A stretch of 64,000 bases of DNA, taken from positions 1 to 64,000 of the forward strand of contig CAICTM010000439.1 in the NCBI GenBank assembly GCA_903772945.1. Direction: 5' to 3'. A program made the translations under genes and the position numbers. The DNA is from Seminavis robusta (taxonomy: Eukaryota > Bacillariophyta > Bacillariophyceae > Naviculales > Naviculaceae). Positions 39,208-49,583 of this stretch are shown here, piece after piece (the stretch's first letter is position 1; the number at the start of each line of letters is the position of its first letter). Under the pieces are notes generated by a model, which saw only the letters and a list, made by a program, of their open reading frames with translations, did no database searches and was not told the origin of the DNA.

Positions 39208-40134
39208 CTATTCCTGTATTTGCTGATCGACCACGGCGCAACCAGTGACATAATCCAATTTTGGAAACTTTTCCTTGTCTGCCGGGGTAATTCCTCTGGA
39301 CCACAGATCCCCTTGTGGGGGTCCATTATCCCCATACCCCGTGTAGACTTTGGAAAAAGTGTCAAGGGAATGTTGTCCCACCAATTCTCCCCAGGGCACT
39401 TCCCAAGGAGATCCACCGGCCAATGTTGGAATATTATCCAACGACACAATGAGTTGCATATCGCGTGTGTGTTTACCACCCCCGGCATATGCCATATATC
39501 CGGTTGCAAATCGTTTGACGCCCTCTTCATTTTGTCGATATTTGGGTCCTTCTGGCAACCAATTGGCATCGTCCGGAATGGTTTCTTTGAATCGTTTGGA
39601 CAATTGTGGCTCACTGTTGAGTCCAAATTGACAGAGGAATCCCTGGACACAGCGCATGAGTGGGACTCCAAATTTGGAATTGAAATATCCCGTGGTGACC
39701 ATTTCCAGGAATCGTTTGGCTCCATTGGGTGCCCATTGTTCATGAACGAGTGTATTGAATGGCCCTTGCGTGGTTTGGCAACACACGAGATGAATCATTC
39801 CTCCTCTGGGTGGTGTGATCATGTGTCTCTCTCCTTTGGCAGGATTTCGTTCGTCTTCGGAGAGATCGTGAATGCTCATGTAGGGACACTCGTCATGTTG
39901 TTGTTGTTTTTGTGATATTTCTGGATCTTTGTTAGTGTCTTGAGGATTATTGGTGTCTGATAACTGCACCGTCTTGGCAGTGGCCAGTGGTTTGGAAGTC
40001 TGTCGCAACAGTGAGGATGAAGAAGTTCCTTTGGAAAGGACGGCAATGACGACAAGAGCCACAACTGCCAAAGTGGCAAAGACTATTGTCTTGGAGCTCT
40101 TTTTACTGCGTTGTTTGGGCGTTACCGTCACCAT
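39208..40134 (-). CDS. Membrane-anchored cyclophilin-type peptidyl-prolyl isomerase
   Basis: 308 residues. Basic N-terminus then one hydrophobic span (TIVFATLAVVALVVIAVLS, about 16-34), a type II signal anchor, so the domain should face the ER/Golgi lumen or outside. After a Gln/Asp-rich linker the cyclophilin fold runs about 110-305: TTQGPFNTLVHEQWAPNGAK, RFLEMVTTGYFNSKFGVPLM, RCVQGFLCQFG, GYMAYAGGGKHTRDMQLIV and LVGQHSLDTFSKVYTGYG. The Arg of the (F)HR motif and the Gln of Q(L/F)(I/F) are present, while other active-site positions are replaced (no FMxQGGD). It may therefore isomerise weakly or act as a chaperone. Family assignment is firm; activity is not. Confidence 0.88.
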   Translation of the reverse strand: MVTVTPKQRSKKSSKTIVFATLAVVALVVIAVLSKGTSSSSLLRQTSKPLATAKTVQLSDTNNPQDTNKDPEISQKQQQHDECPYMSIHDLSEDERNPAKGERHMITPPRGGMIHLVCCQTTQGPFNTLVHEQWAPNGAKRFLEMVTTGYFNSKFGVPLMRCVQGFLCQFGLNSEPQLSKRFKETIPDDANWLPEGPKYRQNEEGVKRFATGYMAYAGGGKHTRDMQLIVSLDNIPTLAGGSPWEVPWGELVGQHSLDTFSKVYTGYGDNGPPQGDLWSRGITPADKEKFPKLDYVTGCAVVDQQIQE

Positions 40135-40454
40135 CGTGATGCTCTTCTATTAGTAATTGTTGCAGTGTTTCTTTTTATGCTGGGTTTTGTTTCAAGATCA
40201 TCGGCGTGGGAGAGGGAAAGGGGAAGGTCATTGGATGCCCAAGAAGAACAGCGAAAGAAGACGGATGCCAAGATCGAGAAGAGGAAAAGATCCAACGGCC
40301 CAGTTAGTCACGTAGTGTCCGTGAATGAGCCATCGTTCGTCTTTTTGGCGCCAAGCCGACGAAGACACGTTCATCAGACAACTCTCTTCTCTTGATGTCA
40401 AACAGCATTTTATTTTCTGTGCTGCTGTGCTGTTGAACCAAAAGACATCTCACC
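40135..40454. promoter_or_regulatory. Divergent spacer (cyclophilin / histone chaperone)
   Basis: 320 bp separating the two start codons. Nothing specific recognised. Confidence 0.35.
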
Positions 40455-42407
40455 ATGACGTCCTCGACGCCACCCTCCATTGACTTGCTGACATGTTCCG
40501 CTTCTGATTTGTCGAATTGGCTTTTGGAGCATCGCTTTGAGGTTTGTTGAGTTGTTGTTACGCAATTTTGACTGTTGTCATTGCTTTCCTTCTTTCTCAA
40601 CCAATGCTATTGTATTTGTTTGTTTCTGCTCTCCTTGTTGTGTATCGATGGTATAGAACGACGGAATGGCCACAACGACGTTTCTCTTGCAAGGCACTAG
40701 CACACTTCCCAATGCAGACGAAATTGCTCAGCAAATCCAAGAATCTGCCGCTGGGCAACAAGACGATGACGATGATGATGATGAAAAGCCCAAAAAGGAA
40801 GCCGTGGCGTTGGTCAGTAGTACTAGTGAAGAATCGACCACCAAACCAAACAATAGCAGTATTGGGGAAGCACTCCATGACTCGAATAGTCCTCTGGAAG
40901 TGTCCTTGACTAATCCACGCGGAAGATTTCACTGGACATTTCATGCCCAAGGCATCCATGCCGCCACCATCAAGAATCCACAATCCTTGATCGTTCCTGC
41001 CGGAAGTGTTCGCAATGTCATTGTCTTTCCAAAACCAACCGATTGTACTCAAATTTCAACATCTTCCTCCAAAAAAGCGGCCAGCAATGCCAAGAGTCCC
41101 ATGGTACTCTTGTGTTTTCATGACGCCTCACCAGTCACCTTCAAAAACAAACCAATCTCGCAAATCTGCTTTCCCATACCCACAACAACAACCACCACTG
41201 TACTACAAGAAATACTCCAACAAGCCCTTCCAAAAGATGACGACAATGACAACAACAACACCACGGAAGCCTGGATCAAACTGATTTGTCATTCGCTACA
41301 ACTGGACGCTTCCAAGGCTGTCTATCGCATCCAAAACCCAGCAGCGGTGTCAACAACAACAGCAGCCTCCACAGCAACCCACAACAAACCAGTATGGACC
41401 TTCAAATCCCATCAAGATAGAAATCTATCCTCCACCGCCAGTGGCATGCCCTTTGTCAAGTGCTACCACGGAGTGCAAGATGGAGTCCTCTTTCCCATGA
41501 AGCAAGGGCTGCTCTTTTTCAAGTAAGTGTCGTGACAATACAAACAGACATACATTGTCAAACTGAAGTTGTTGAAAACTCACTCATTCATGCCTTTTTG
41601 TATTCTGTTGTATTGTGCAGACCCCCACTGTTCGTTCCTCGATCCAAATTGCATTCGATTGCCTGCGGGCGAGGCACTGGGGCATCTTCGCGATATGTCG
41701 ATATGAAAATTGTGACAGCCGAGGACAACAATAATGGCAATGATGATGAAGAAGATGACGAAGAACCACGAGAAACCACGCTGGAATTCACCAACATTGC
41801 TCGCGAAGAATTGACAGTCTTGAACGACTACATACACAAAGTGTTAATTCCAGCCATGAAGCAAGACTCTGAACAGCAACAACAACCAGCGTCCACCGAC
41901 GAGGAATCTGCTGAAGATGCCGTGGCAGTGGTCGATGCCGACGACAGTGATAACGAAGGGACTCGTCGTGGTCGTAGCAAACGCAAGGCTGCGCGGGAAG
42001 CACGACAACAAACCAAACAACATTTCCTCCAAAAGAAGAAAGGAAACGACCAGGATGACAATGACGACGAGGAGGATGATGAAGATGAGGATTCCGACGA
42101 AGATTTGCCCTATTTTTCGGGCGGGGAAGAAGAAGAAGAGGATGAAGATGTCATGGAAATTGCAGATGCAGAGGACGACGAGGAAGAGGACGACGAAGAA
42201 GAGGAGGAAACTACAAGCAACAAAAACAACAAACCAGGGGCCAACGGGGAATCTGGGGATGCCGATGAAGAAGCTGATGATGACGACGACGATGATGTAG
42301 TCGAGGTGGTAGCTGAAGTGGACGCCACCGAGAGTGATGATGGCGACGAAACGGAGGAAGACCAGGAAGACGAGAATCCACCTAGCAAGAAACGCCGCTC
42401 GAAATAG
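40455..42407 (+). CDS. Rtt106-like histone chaperone, three exons, acidic tail
   Basis: Exons 40455-40541, 40657-41522 and 41621-42407; introns of 115 and 98 bp (GTTTGT to TATAG; GTAAGT to TGCAG), joining in phase. 579 residues. Exon 1 gives a short helix (DLSNWLLEHRFE). Two PH-like modules follow. The first includes RGRFHWTFHAQGIHAATIKN and IVPAGSVRNVIVFPKP; the second includes CYHGVQDGVLFPMKQGLLFF, KPPLFVPRSKLHSIACGRG and LEFTNIAREEL. This tandem-PH pattern with a long Asp/Glu tail (about residues 430-579) is that of Rtt106/Pob3-type chaperones that hold H3-H4 during DNA replication and transcription. SSRP1/Pob3 is the main alternative; no HMG box is present. The C-terminus KKRRSK is a likely nuclear signal. 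Confidence 0.85.
40542..40656 (+). other. Histone chaperone intron 1
   Basis: TTTGAG|GTTTGT ... GGTATAG|AACGAC, phase 0, with a pyrimidine-rich 3' half. Confidence 0.8.
41523..41620 (+). other. Histone chaperone intron 2
   Basis: TTCAA|GTAAGT ... TTGTGCAG|ACCCCC, phase 2, completing a Lys codon between LLFF and PPLFVPR. Confidence 0.93.
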
Positions 42408-42554
42408 TGTGACACTATACAACTAATGACGACAACATACCGTAGCTACGAAACTGCCCTCTTTTCTTCCGTAGCTGTGATCTTCATTTTATTGATAAAA
42501 TATACGGTAGCCAATAAAATAACAAGTCAGGGAATGATTGAATCAATCAATCTC

Positions 42555-43376
42555 TCATGAGGATGTCAAGATGAGAATGGCCGCGGGTGCTACAAGGACT
42601 AGAACGGCGGCAATATATGCGACGGGGAATAGATCTCTTGCGAATTGTTGGACGGCCAGCACACCCACGTAGAGGAATCCCACCAGAAAGGGAGCCACTT
42701 TGAGGTATCCTCTCAATTCAGTCATGTGAAGTGGATCGAGTTGAAATTTTAGATAAGCGTATGCGTCTTGGTTCTTTTCGCTCCATTGATTCTTGTCAAT
42801 TCCAGCTTGACGAGACTGCATGAGTGATTCGACGAGGCGTCCCTTTTCTCCTTCGGTCAAGAGTGTCAATCCAGGATTGTAAATGCTCGTGTCTTCATCA
42901 GCAATATATCCTCGATCGAGAGTGACTCCCTTGTAGTCGACGGATCCTCCAATGCCCTTGCCTTCGGCGATGATTTCGGCAATATTCTCGTAGGCATCAA
43001 ACGTTCGATCGGCATCTCCTCCGGCATCTTTTAGTGTTTGCATGGCCGATTGGACCGTGTCACTGGCGTAATCATTATAGGCAAAGGCAGCGTTGTTGTG
43101 GTCGCCCAATAAGTTGAGAGGCGCCAATGTGAGAACCGAAATCATTGCCATGGATGCCAAGAAGGACTGCAAGGATTTTGGTAGTAGTACCTCTGGATCT
43201 TCATTATTACTGTTGTTTGATGATGATGACAGTGATAATACGGATGATGTTTGTGGTTGTTGATGCAGAGGCTTAATGAGGGTACTACCAGTGCTAGGAG
43301 AGGGTACCGCAAAACCTTGCACTGCTCCCACGAGGGCAAAACCCACAGCGCACGCTTTGACTGAAGAAGACATCAT
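42555..43376 (-). CDS. Nuclear-encoded thylakoid membrane protein, unknown
   Basis: 273 residues from MMSSSVK (an upstream ATG at 43454 would start inside a gatgcgatgt microsatellite). Three targeting steps are visible: a signal peptide (ACAVGFALVGAVQG) with Phe at +1 (FAVPS), a Ser/Asn-rich transit region, then a hydrophobic thylakoid signal (SFLASMAMISVLTLAPLNLL) ending NAAFA, an A-x-A type lumenal cleavage site. The mature part has a soluble region of about 110 residues (AIQ/Asp-rich helices, LDRGYIADEDTSIYNPGLTL) and two C-terminal membrane spans (APFLVGFLYVGVLAVQQF; LFPVAYIAAVLVLVAPAAI). A soluble lumenal part with two helices suggests a photosystem- or import-associated subunit; this is inference, as I do not recognise the family. 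Confidence 0.8.
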   Translation of the reverse strand: MMSSSVKACAVGFALVGAVQGFAVPSPSTGSTLIKPLHQQPQTSSVLSLSSSSNNSNNEDPEVLLPKSLQSFLASMAMISVLTLAPLNLLGDHNNAAFAYNDYASDTVQSAMQTLKDAGGDADRTFDAYENIAEIIAEGKGIGGSVDYKGVTLDRGYIADEDTSIYNPGLTLLTEGEKGRLVESLMQSRQAGIDKNQWSEKNQDAYAYLKFQLDPLHMTELRGYLKVAPFLVGFLYVGVLAVQQFARDLFPVAYIAAVLVLVAPAAILILTSS

Positions 43377-43705
43377 GGCTTTGAGATGCGATGTGATGCG
43401 ATGTGATGCGATGGAGGTCCAATAATTGAGACTGTGCGAGCCAACCACTGTCAAGTGTCAACCGTGTTGTTATTGTCGATGATGAGGATTGTTGAATGCC
43501 CAAAGATCCAATGAAGGAAATGAGAGTGACGTCAATGGCATCAGGGATTGCAAATGCGTGATTCAGCTCCCAGCCATCCAACAACAGCTCTTCACGATGG
43601 GAAGCCAACATGCCAACAGAAAGACATGCCCACTACAAGTACAGGTATCCCTGATAGAGTGTTAATATTAATAGAGTTTGACATTGGTTCATGATATAGA
43701 TTGCA
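43377..43705. promoter_or_regulatory. Divergent spacer (thylakoid protein / Sam50)
   Basis: Holds a tandem gatgcgatgt run at about 43386-43413 just upstream of the thylakoid protein start. No gene. Confidence 0.4.
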
Positions 43706-45343
43706 TTGCATAGAAGCGAGACTGAGAAGATGGCGGATCCATCTCAACAACAGCAGAGAATGCGGCAGCAACAGCAGCAGGCCATGTTCAAGCATACCAT
43801 GGAGTACCCCATTCAATTTGAATTTCCAGCTACCATTACTAGTACCAGTACATCAGTTTCATCATCATCCGACGACACTAAGGAGAATAACAATAATAAA
43901 GACAAGAAGCCCCTACGGACAGATCCCGATTTTCTTCAAATCCGACTGTTTGAAGCAGGTATACCCTTTGCTCACCCTCAGTCTCTTGGTCAAACTGCCG
44001 AGCAGCTTCATTCCTTTGTCACTCGATTGGAACAATCCGGTTGTTATGAAAGCATCAATGTGGAAATTGACCAGAAACAAAATCAGACAAGTCCAGAGCA
44101 GCAGCATGCCACACAACAACTCACCATTCAACTCAAAGAAAAAAACTGGTATCGACTCTACGTGGGAGGAGGCATAAGAAATGACATGAATGCCGAACTG
44201 GGTGGTGGAAACTCTGTCAATAGCATGCTGGCCAAGACGCAATTTGAAACTACGGCAGGCCTCAATAATCTAACCGGTTGCCTCGATACCACATCGCTAC
44301 AATACACCGTCGATGCGACCTCCCAATCACGATGGGATTTCCAACACGTGCGACCACTCGATGCTCTGCTACACCCAGACTCCATTTTGGCATCCCTCTT
44401 CTTTTCCAATGATGGTGATAGTCAAAAAACAAGTGACTATTCCATTGCCTTGCGAGCGGCATTGGATACGTTAGACTATGAATGGACGCGCAGCTACAAA
44501 GAACGACAACGACGAATATCACTCACACTCGCCAACACCAATGTGCCTCATGCCGAAATGATGAGTGACGACAAACCCTATGTCGGGTTCGAATGGAGTT
44601 GGAATTTTAGAGACTTGTTACCACGCCGACAATCGACCATGCCTTATTCGATAGATGCATCACCCGAAATTGCCGCACAAGCGGGACCTTCCGAAACAAA
44701 CTCGATCCAGTGGGAGTATCGGACCAATGGAGTGTTTTGTGACAGCAAGTTGAATCCATCCCAAGGAATTGATTACTACACCAAAGCCGAAATTGCTGGA
44801 CCACCGGGAGATGTGGGATTTGCCAAAGTACAAAGTGGTGGCGCGGTTCATATACCGCTCCTGAATCATCTGTGCAGTTTGCACGGCTCACTCCATACGG
44901 GCTTGCTGGAACCATTGTCGTTTGGTGGGGCATGTCCCAAACCACCCACCGTCTCGGACCGGTTCTTTGTCGGGGGTCCACTGCAATTGCGAGGATTCTC
45001 TCCCGCTGGGATTGGTCCCCGTGCGCCTGAACAGGGAGATGCCCTAGGAGGAGAATTCTTTTACACGGCAACCTTGGCGGCGTCCATGACGACGGCAGCA
45101 CTCGATCAGTATGGAATTCGACTCTTTGGATTTGCTAATGTTGGAACGCTAGCTGGATCTTTGGCTACCTTGACCGCATCTCCCTCTGCCGTCGTCAAGA
45201 GTTCCCGGGTATCTGCGGGTGTGGGCGCTTCGGCCGCCTTGCCCATGGGACGAATCGAAGCCACATATGCGTGGCCAATCCGGTACGGTCCCAGAGATAT
45301 GAGACGAAACGTGCAGTTTGGACTCGGATTTAGTTTTGGTTAA
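43706..45343 (+). CDS. SAM50: Sam50/Omp85 outer mitochondrial membrane sorting protein
   Basis: 545 residues; MADPSQQQQ at 43730 is the likelier start than the ATG at 43706. Beta-barrel assembly protein of the mitochondrial outer membrane (SAM complex). Residues about 70-155 form one POTRA-like module (LRTDPDFLQIRLFEAGIPFA; LTIQLKEKNWYRLYVGGGIR). A bacterial-surface-antigen barrel follows to the C-terminus, with the signature VGGPLQLRGFSPAGIGPR (the RGF loop needed for Omp85 function), and it ends NVQFGLGFSFG, an aromatic beta-signal. Gln- and Asn-runs at the N-terminus are low-complexity. The plastid paralogue Toc75/OEP80 is an alternative, but length, a single POTRA and the ending suit Sam50. 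Convergent with the Cdc20-like gene, 204 bp apart. Confidence 0.9.
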   Translation: MHRSETEKMADPSQQQQRMRQQQQQAMFKHTMEYPIQFEFPATITSTSTSVSSSSDDTKENNNNKDKKPLRTDPDFLQIRLFEAGIPFAHPQSLGQTAEQLHSFVTRLEQSGCYESINVEIDQKQNQTSPEQQHATQQLTIQLKEKNWYRLYVGGGIRNDMNAELGGGNSVNSMLAKTQFETTAGLNNLTGCLDTTSLQYTVDATSQSRWDFQHVRPLDALLHPDSILASLFFSNDGDSQKTSDYSIALRAALDTLDYEWTRSYKERQRRISLTLANTNVPHAEMMSDDKPYVGFEWSWNFRDLLPRRQSTMPYSIDASPEIAAQAGPSETNSIQWEYRTNGVFCDSKLNPSQGIDYYTKAEIAGPPGDVGFAKVQSGGAVHIPLLNHLCSLHGSLHTGLLEPLSFGGACPKPPTVSDRFFVGGPLQLRGFSPAGIGPRAPEQGDALGGEFFYTATLAASMTTAALDQYGIRLFGFANVGTLAGSLATLTASPSAVVKSSRVSAGVGASAALPMGRIEATYAWPIRYGPRDMRRNVQFGLGFSFG

Positions 45344-45547
45344 TAACAGATACTACAATAGAATTATTATAACGACAGAGCTAGTTTGGGTATTCCCGAA
45401 CGACATGTACTACGATTTTACGATTTGATTGAATAGACTTGGAAGAAAGGGTTTTTTGTTTGTTTGTTTGTTTTTTGTATTCTAATTTATGACTGTATGT
45501 AATGTATTATAATCCGGCAGGCAAGCAACAATGACAAGAATGATCAC

Positions 45548-47029
45548 TTACCGAAGCTCCAACAAGGAAACCTCACCAAAGGAACCAAATCCCTTCTTGG
45601 CAGCCTTCTTGACCATCTTGATCTTCTTTTGCTTAATGTCAAACACGTACAGGCATTCATCACTGCCCGACAAGACCACTGTTGCGCCTCGGCCTCGTGC
45701 CATGCCGGTAATCTTTTCCATTTCGTGTTCTTCAAAGAGCTCGTATTCGGCAAGCTTGGCAACCTTGGGACCCAAACTCCAAACCATCAACTTGGATTCA
45801 TCCGCCACTACGATTTGGTTGAGTTCCTTGGGAGAAAAGAGAGTGCCAACAATTTTGGAGTCAGTTTCGTCAATGGTGGCCTTCAACGCGCCGCTGCGAA
45901 GATTCCAAAACTTGAGACCGCCATCACCGCCACTTACCAAAAGACCCGGCTTGTGTGGACACAGTTCGAGCGTTCGTACTCCTTCGTGTTTCATGGTGCA
46001 CCGAGCCTCGTAAACGACCACGGCGCCATCGCCGTCGTATTCACGGAGCTCTCGGTTGGTGGTATCCCACAGCTTGATCTCACCACCACCGGCACTGGCC
46101 ATGGTATCGCCTTGCCACTCCAGTGCAGTCACTAGAACGTCTTCGCCGTGTCCTTGGTACTCGACTGGAATTGGAACTCGCCAGCCAACATTGCAGGTGG
46201 TAATGCGATGATTGGTAGCCGCCGCGAATCGTTGTTGCCCATTCCATGCCATGGCTGTGACGTGTCCCTTGAAGTGAAAGAGCTCTGCTTCGTGATCCAC
46301 CTGTCCAGCGAGGTCGTCAAAGAACTGTACCGAGTTCTTTTGTCCCAAAGCTAGGCAATCACCGTCGGGAGAGAATCGCACGCAGCTGTAAGGCGATGTA
46401 CTCAAATGGGCAATTCTGTCGACGCGGCCCGTGACAGTACTTCGCATGTAGACTTCATTGGCAAGAGCAATGGCCTGCGAGCCATCGTCGTTGCAGTCCA
46501 TAAGTTGGGTGCCATTCTGGATCATGCCTGGGACATCGAGCACCGCGGTTTGCTGAATGTCAATGGTTGTTGGCTGTTGTGCATGTTGTTGTTGCTGCAG
46601 CCCGTTGTGGTGTGCCAAATTGTGATTGTTGGGGTCAACGGTTGGACGGCGAGCAGTGGTGGTGGCTCCTCCAAAATTCATTATGCGCTCATTGTTGCTG
46701 TCGGCGATGTCGTCACCAAACAAGACTTTTCCAACATGATTCTTGTAGGCCGATTCAAAGGGAGTCTGTGGCTTTTGCGCGGTTGTTGTTGTTGATGCAT
46801 GTTGCAACAAGGAGTGTCGAGCTTTGGCCACATCCGTCTTGGCTCGATTGGGAATGAAGCGATCACCGGCAGGAGTAAAGTCAAGACGGCGCCCAGGAGT
46901 CTTCATCATGGCCGTCTTTCGCACCGTGGAGGGTGGTGCGAATCGGAGCTTTCGTCGTGCCGTCGTCGCCGTGACGGGAACGCGCTTCTTGGCAGCAGGT
47001 GTCATGGTGGAAGATTTCATCATTGTCAT
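45548..47029 (-). CDS. Cdc20/Cdh1-like WD40 activator of the anaphase-promoting complex
   Basis: 493 residues, single exon. The N-terminus has a basic leader and GDRFIPNR (about 56-63), the C-box that docks on APC/C. Then come TDVAKARHSLL and KVLFGDD, then seven WD40 blades (about 175-480), e.g. YSCVRFSPDGDCLALGQKN, HVTAMAWNGQQRFAAATNH, ALEWQGDTMASAGGGEIKLW and LLVSGGDGGLKFWNLRSG. These define the Cdc20/Fizzy-related family that presents mitotic substrates to APC/C. The canonical Ile-Arg C-terminus is Leu-Arg here, and a poly-Gln/Asn insert precedes the propeller. Diatoms carry several divergent Cdc20 copies; whether this one acts in mitosis or G1 cannot be told. Confidence 0.88.
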   Translation of the reverse strand: MTMMKSSTMTPAAKKRVPVTATTARRKLRFAPPSTVRKTAMMKTPGRRLDFTPAGDRFIPNRAKTDVAKARHSLLQHASTTTTAQKPQTPFESAYKNHVGKVLFGDDIADSNNERIMNFGGATTTARRPTVDPNNHNLAHHNGLQQQQHAQQPTTIDIQQTAVLDVPGMIQNGTQLMDCNDDGSQAIALANEVYMRSTVTGRVDRIAHLSTSPYSCVRFSPDGDCLALGQKNSVQFFDDLAGQVDHEAELFHFKGHVTAMAWNGQQRFAAATNHRITTCNVGWRVPIPVEYQGHGEDVLVTALEWQGDTMASAGGGEIKLWDTTNRELREYDGDGAVVVYEARCTMKHEGVRTLELCPHKPGLLVSGGDGGLKFWNLRSGALKATIDETDSKIVGTLFSPKELNQIVVADESKLMVWSLGPKVAKLAEYELFEEHEMEKITGMARGRGATVVLSGSDECLYVFDIKQKKIKMVKKAAKKGFGSFGEVSLLELR

Positions 47030-48071
47030 GTTGCAGCAATTAATTCGAGTGAACAGAGAGGCAGCAATTCGAGATAACAGAGTGAATAGCAGTTCAAGGA
47101 ATCGAGTTGCAAATTTGTGAGCACAAAGAGTGACTAGAAAATGATCGCTCCACGGTCAGCGTGGGGTTTTCGGTCCATGATTGTCGGTGATGGCGCTGGA
47201 CTGCTGACAGTCCGAACTTGTCATCCACGATCTGTCAAGTGATTAGAGCTGATTGGGCGTCTTCTGCTGTCATTTCAGGCGGTTGTTGTGGCACTGCTGC
47301 TGTTCTATAGCAGTGTATTGGGGGTGCTGCCGTATTGTAGCTCATGGTGGGTGTATCATGGTCCATGGTCCTCATGGTGTTGCTTTTGCCTGATCCTCGA
47401 ATGCTTGCATGGATGAGCCTGACTGATGATTTTGGATTGAGTCGTGGATACTGCATTCCCAGTCATAATGATGACTTGTGACCGGTCGATGTCTCCCCTC
47501 CCTCCAACGCTGACGTGACCGCCCAAGTCCCCCTCCCAACCCCCAACCACGAACCCCGTCGCGACCGCTCGCAAGGAACCTTGTGTGAGCAACCAAGCAA
47601 GCGCTTTCTTCGTTCCTTCTTTAGAAGGACGACCCAACCGAGATCCCAAGCAAGGGAAGACCTCCACCTGCATCATTGTTGACAGCAGCAATAAAAGCAG
47701 TGACGATATGACATACAGGTAGGTACTCCGTTAGCTAGTAGCTTGCTCTCGCCATCGGTACTAGCTACGACGTAGCTACTAGTCGAAGGGACACCTGCAA
47801 ACAACACGGTCAAAGGATCCATTTAGTGGCAGTGATGACGTCACTGAGCATCGCCGGACGACTTGAAGGAAGTCTTTAAGGACAACGTCATTTCTGGTCT
47901 AAATGGGTTGGTAATTAGTGCGAAACGAGGCGCCACAATTCAAAAAAGTTTTGGGCGGTCCCATCACAATTTGGTTTTGCCTGTTGGCATCATCACTGCT
48001 GCGCAATGTATGCATTATAACAAATAGACAGGCAGGATTAGATTAGACTAGACTAGTCGACTAGTCTAACA
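47030..48071. other. Intergenic between divergent genes
   Basis: No supported gene. A perfect 20-bp palindrome (tagactagtcgactagtcta, 48049-48068) lies directly before the start at 48072. Other frames overlap and lack motifs. Confidence 0.45.
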
Positions 48072-49583
48072 ATGGAGAGGTCAAGGCCGTACAAAGTCCT
48101 TGGAGGGAGGAGAGACCATCTACCATCAGACAACAACAGCATCGTGGAGAAGCCCCGTCCCTATAACTACTTTGCCCATCAACTACAAAAGATGGCGGCC
48201 AGCGAAATCAACAGGAAAGAAACTCTCACGACTGCTGCTTGCGGTCATGCTGCTACCCAAAGTTCTTCCGGCAATGAGAAGAAAGGTTATTTGCATTCTC
48301 CTGTCGACGTGACGACTACAGGCACTCCTAAACGACGACGCAAAGAGGACGGCGATGGTTCGCGTATCCGATTCTCTCCCGAGAAAAATAAGAAAGAAGC
48401 ACTCGACAATGATGATACCTGTACCGATACCGACGCAAGGAACAACACCCATGCCAACAGTCCCGACGAGGACGACCATTCTCAGCTGGCGGGTACCTTT
48501 ATTCTGCAACCTATGGACCAGCAATATCGTGTCAACGACAACCTGTCCTACTCAGACTCGGAATCTTCCGTGGTTCGAAATCTCAATCAAGAACTCATGT
48601 GGGAAACTTTGAAGGAAGATGAAGAAGAAGAGGAAGATGCCCCCTTTGACTGTCGCTTTCATACCGGTACATCAGGAAAGGTCGTCTTGGAAGGCTCACC
48701 AGCCACTGGCATGACATTGTTAACCCACCAACATGCCTCGCTGCCACCTCCAGCCAAGGAACCTCCAAGTCCAGACACTAGATCATCCAGTAAAACTTCC
48801 AGCATGGATCAGGACGAACAGACTGTGGAGGATTCCACTTCTTCTTCTTGTTCTTCTTCCTACTCCTCATCGACGTCTTTTTCAAATACTTCAAATCGAT
48901 CATCATCATCACCAATGCAATCTGCTCCAAGAACCCTAGAGTTTGTAGGTCGCCAAATCTCCGAGTGCAGCTCTGTGACAATGGAACTGGATTCAGAAGG
49001 TTCCACTTCCTCGGCAGGCAGCTACTCTTCCGACTATGATTCCGAGTCATATGATGCTTCTATCAATTCACTGGACACGGGTGTCATGTCCAAAAGGGAA
49101 GGCTCAAACTATCTCAGTTTCAAGCGAAACCAAGGTTCCAGAGCCACAGATAGCTCTACACTTTCCGACAGACAGTGCCAGCCGGCTGATTCCTTGTCGT
49201 TCTGGATGTGGTCACTGGGAGAGACGGACAATCAGTTCGATAGTCCTACTCAACAACTCCAGCCAAAACCTTCTCCCCTGAATAATCCAAGGACGAGAAG
49301 TTCCAAAAAACGCAAAGGCCAGCAATCCAATCAGCAACAACAACAACGACAAGCCAGTGGAGGGGGAAGTTTCATGTTTCCCATGTTTCCCACGGACCCC
49401 TTCAAGAGTGCAGAGTCGCACCAACGATCCAACCAACAAACTGCTTCCACGGACTCGCCCTTGTTTTTAGACGTTATGGCAGACGAACTCAAGCAACTCG
49501 CAATCATTGCTGGAAAGAGTTCGGAGGATCTAGTCTCGTCCATTTTTACCCAACTCTGTGAGGACTCGCGCGAGTCATCATAG
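48072..49583 (+). CDS. Hypothetical protein, Ser/Asp-rich and disordered
   Basis: 503 residues; function not recognised. The N-terminus is basic (MERSRPYKVLGGRRDHL). The middle is acidic and Ser-rich with poly-Ser runs (about 255-285), and later NPRTRSSKKRKGQQ gives a possible nuclear signal. The only part that looks folded is the C-terminal helix (DSPLFLDVMADELKQLAIIA) and the following SSEDLVSSIFTQLCED, which could be a short interaction helix. GGGSFMFPMFP precedes it. No catalytic or membrane motif. Codon use and a long open frame support a real gene. Confidence 0.7.
   Translation: MERSRPYKVLGGRRDHLPSDNNSIVEKPRPYNYFAHQLQKMAASEINRKETLTTAACGHAATQSSSGNEKKGYLHSPVDVTTTGTPKRRRKEDGDGSRIRFSPEKNKKEALDNDDTCTDTDARNNTHANSPDEDDHSQLAGTFILQPMDQQYRVNDNLSYSDSESSVVRNLNQELMWETLKEDEEEEEDAPFDCRFHTGTSGKVVLEGSPATGMTLLTHQHASLPPPAKEPPSPDTRSSSKTSSMDQDEQTVEDSTSSSCSSSYSSSTSFSNTSNRSSSSPMQSAPRTLEFVGRQISECSSVTMELDSEGSTSSAGSYSSDYDSESYDASINSLDTGVMSKREGSNYLSFKRNQGSRATDSSTLSDRQCQPADSLSFWMWSLGETDNQFDSPTQQLQPKPSPLNNPRTRSSKKRKGQQSNQQQQQRQASGGGSFMFPMFPTDPFKSAESHQRSNQQTASTDSPLFLDVMADELKQLAIIAGKSSEDLVSSIFTQLCEDSRESS

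Noticed and set aside
39139-39915. 258-codon plus-strand frame
   Set aside because: Antisense of the cyclophilin gene, with no independent features.
41844-42422. 192-codon hydrophobic minus-strand frame resembling a membrane protein
   Set aside because: Its Val/Ile/Phe runs are the reverse reading of the Asp/Glu codons in the histone chaperone's acidic tail.
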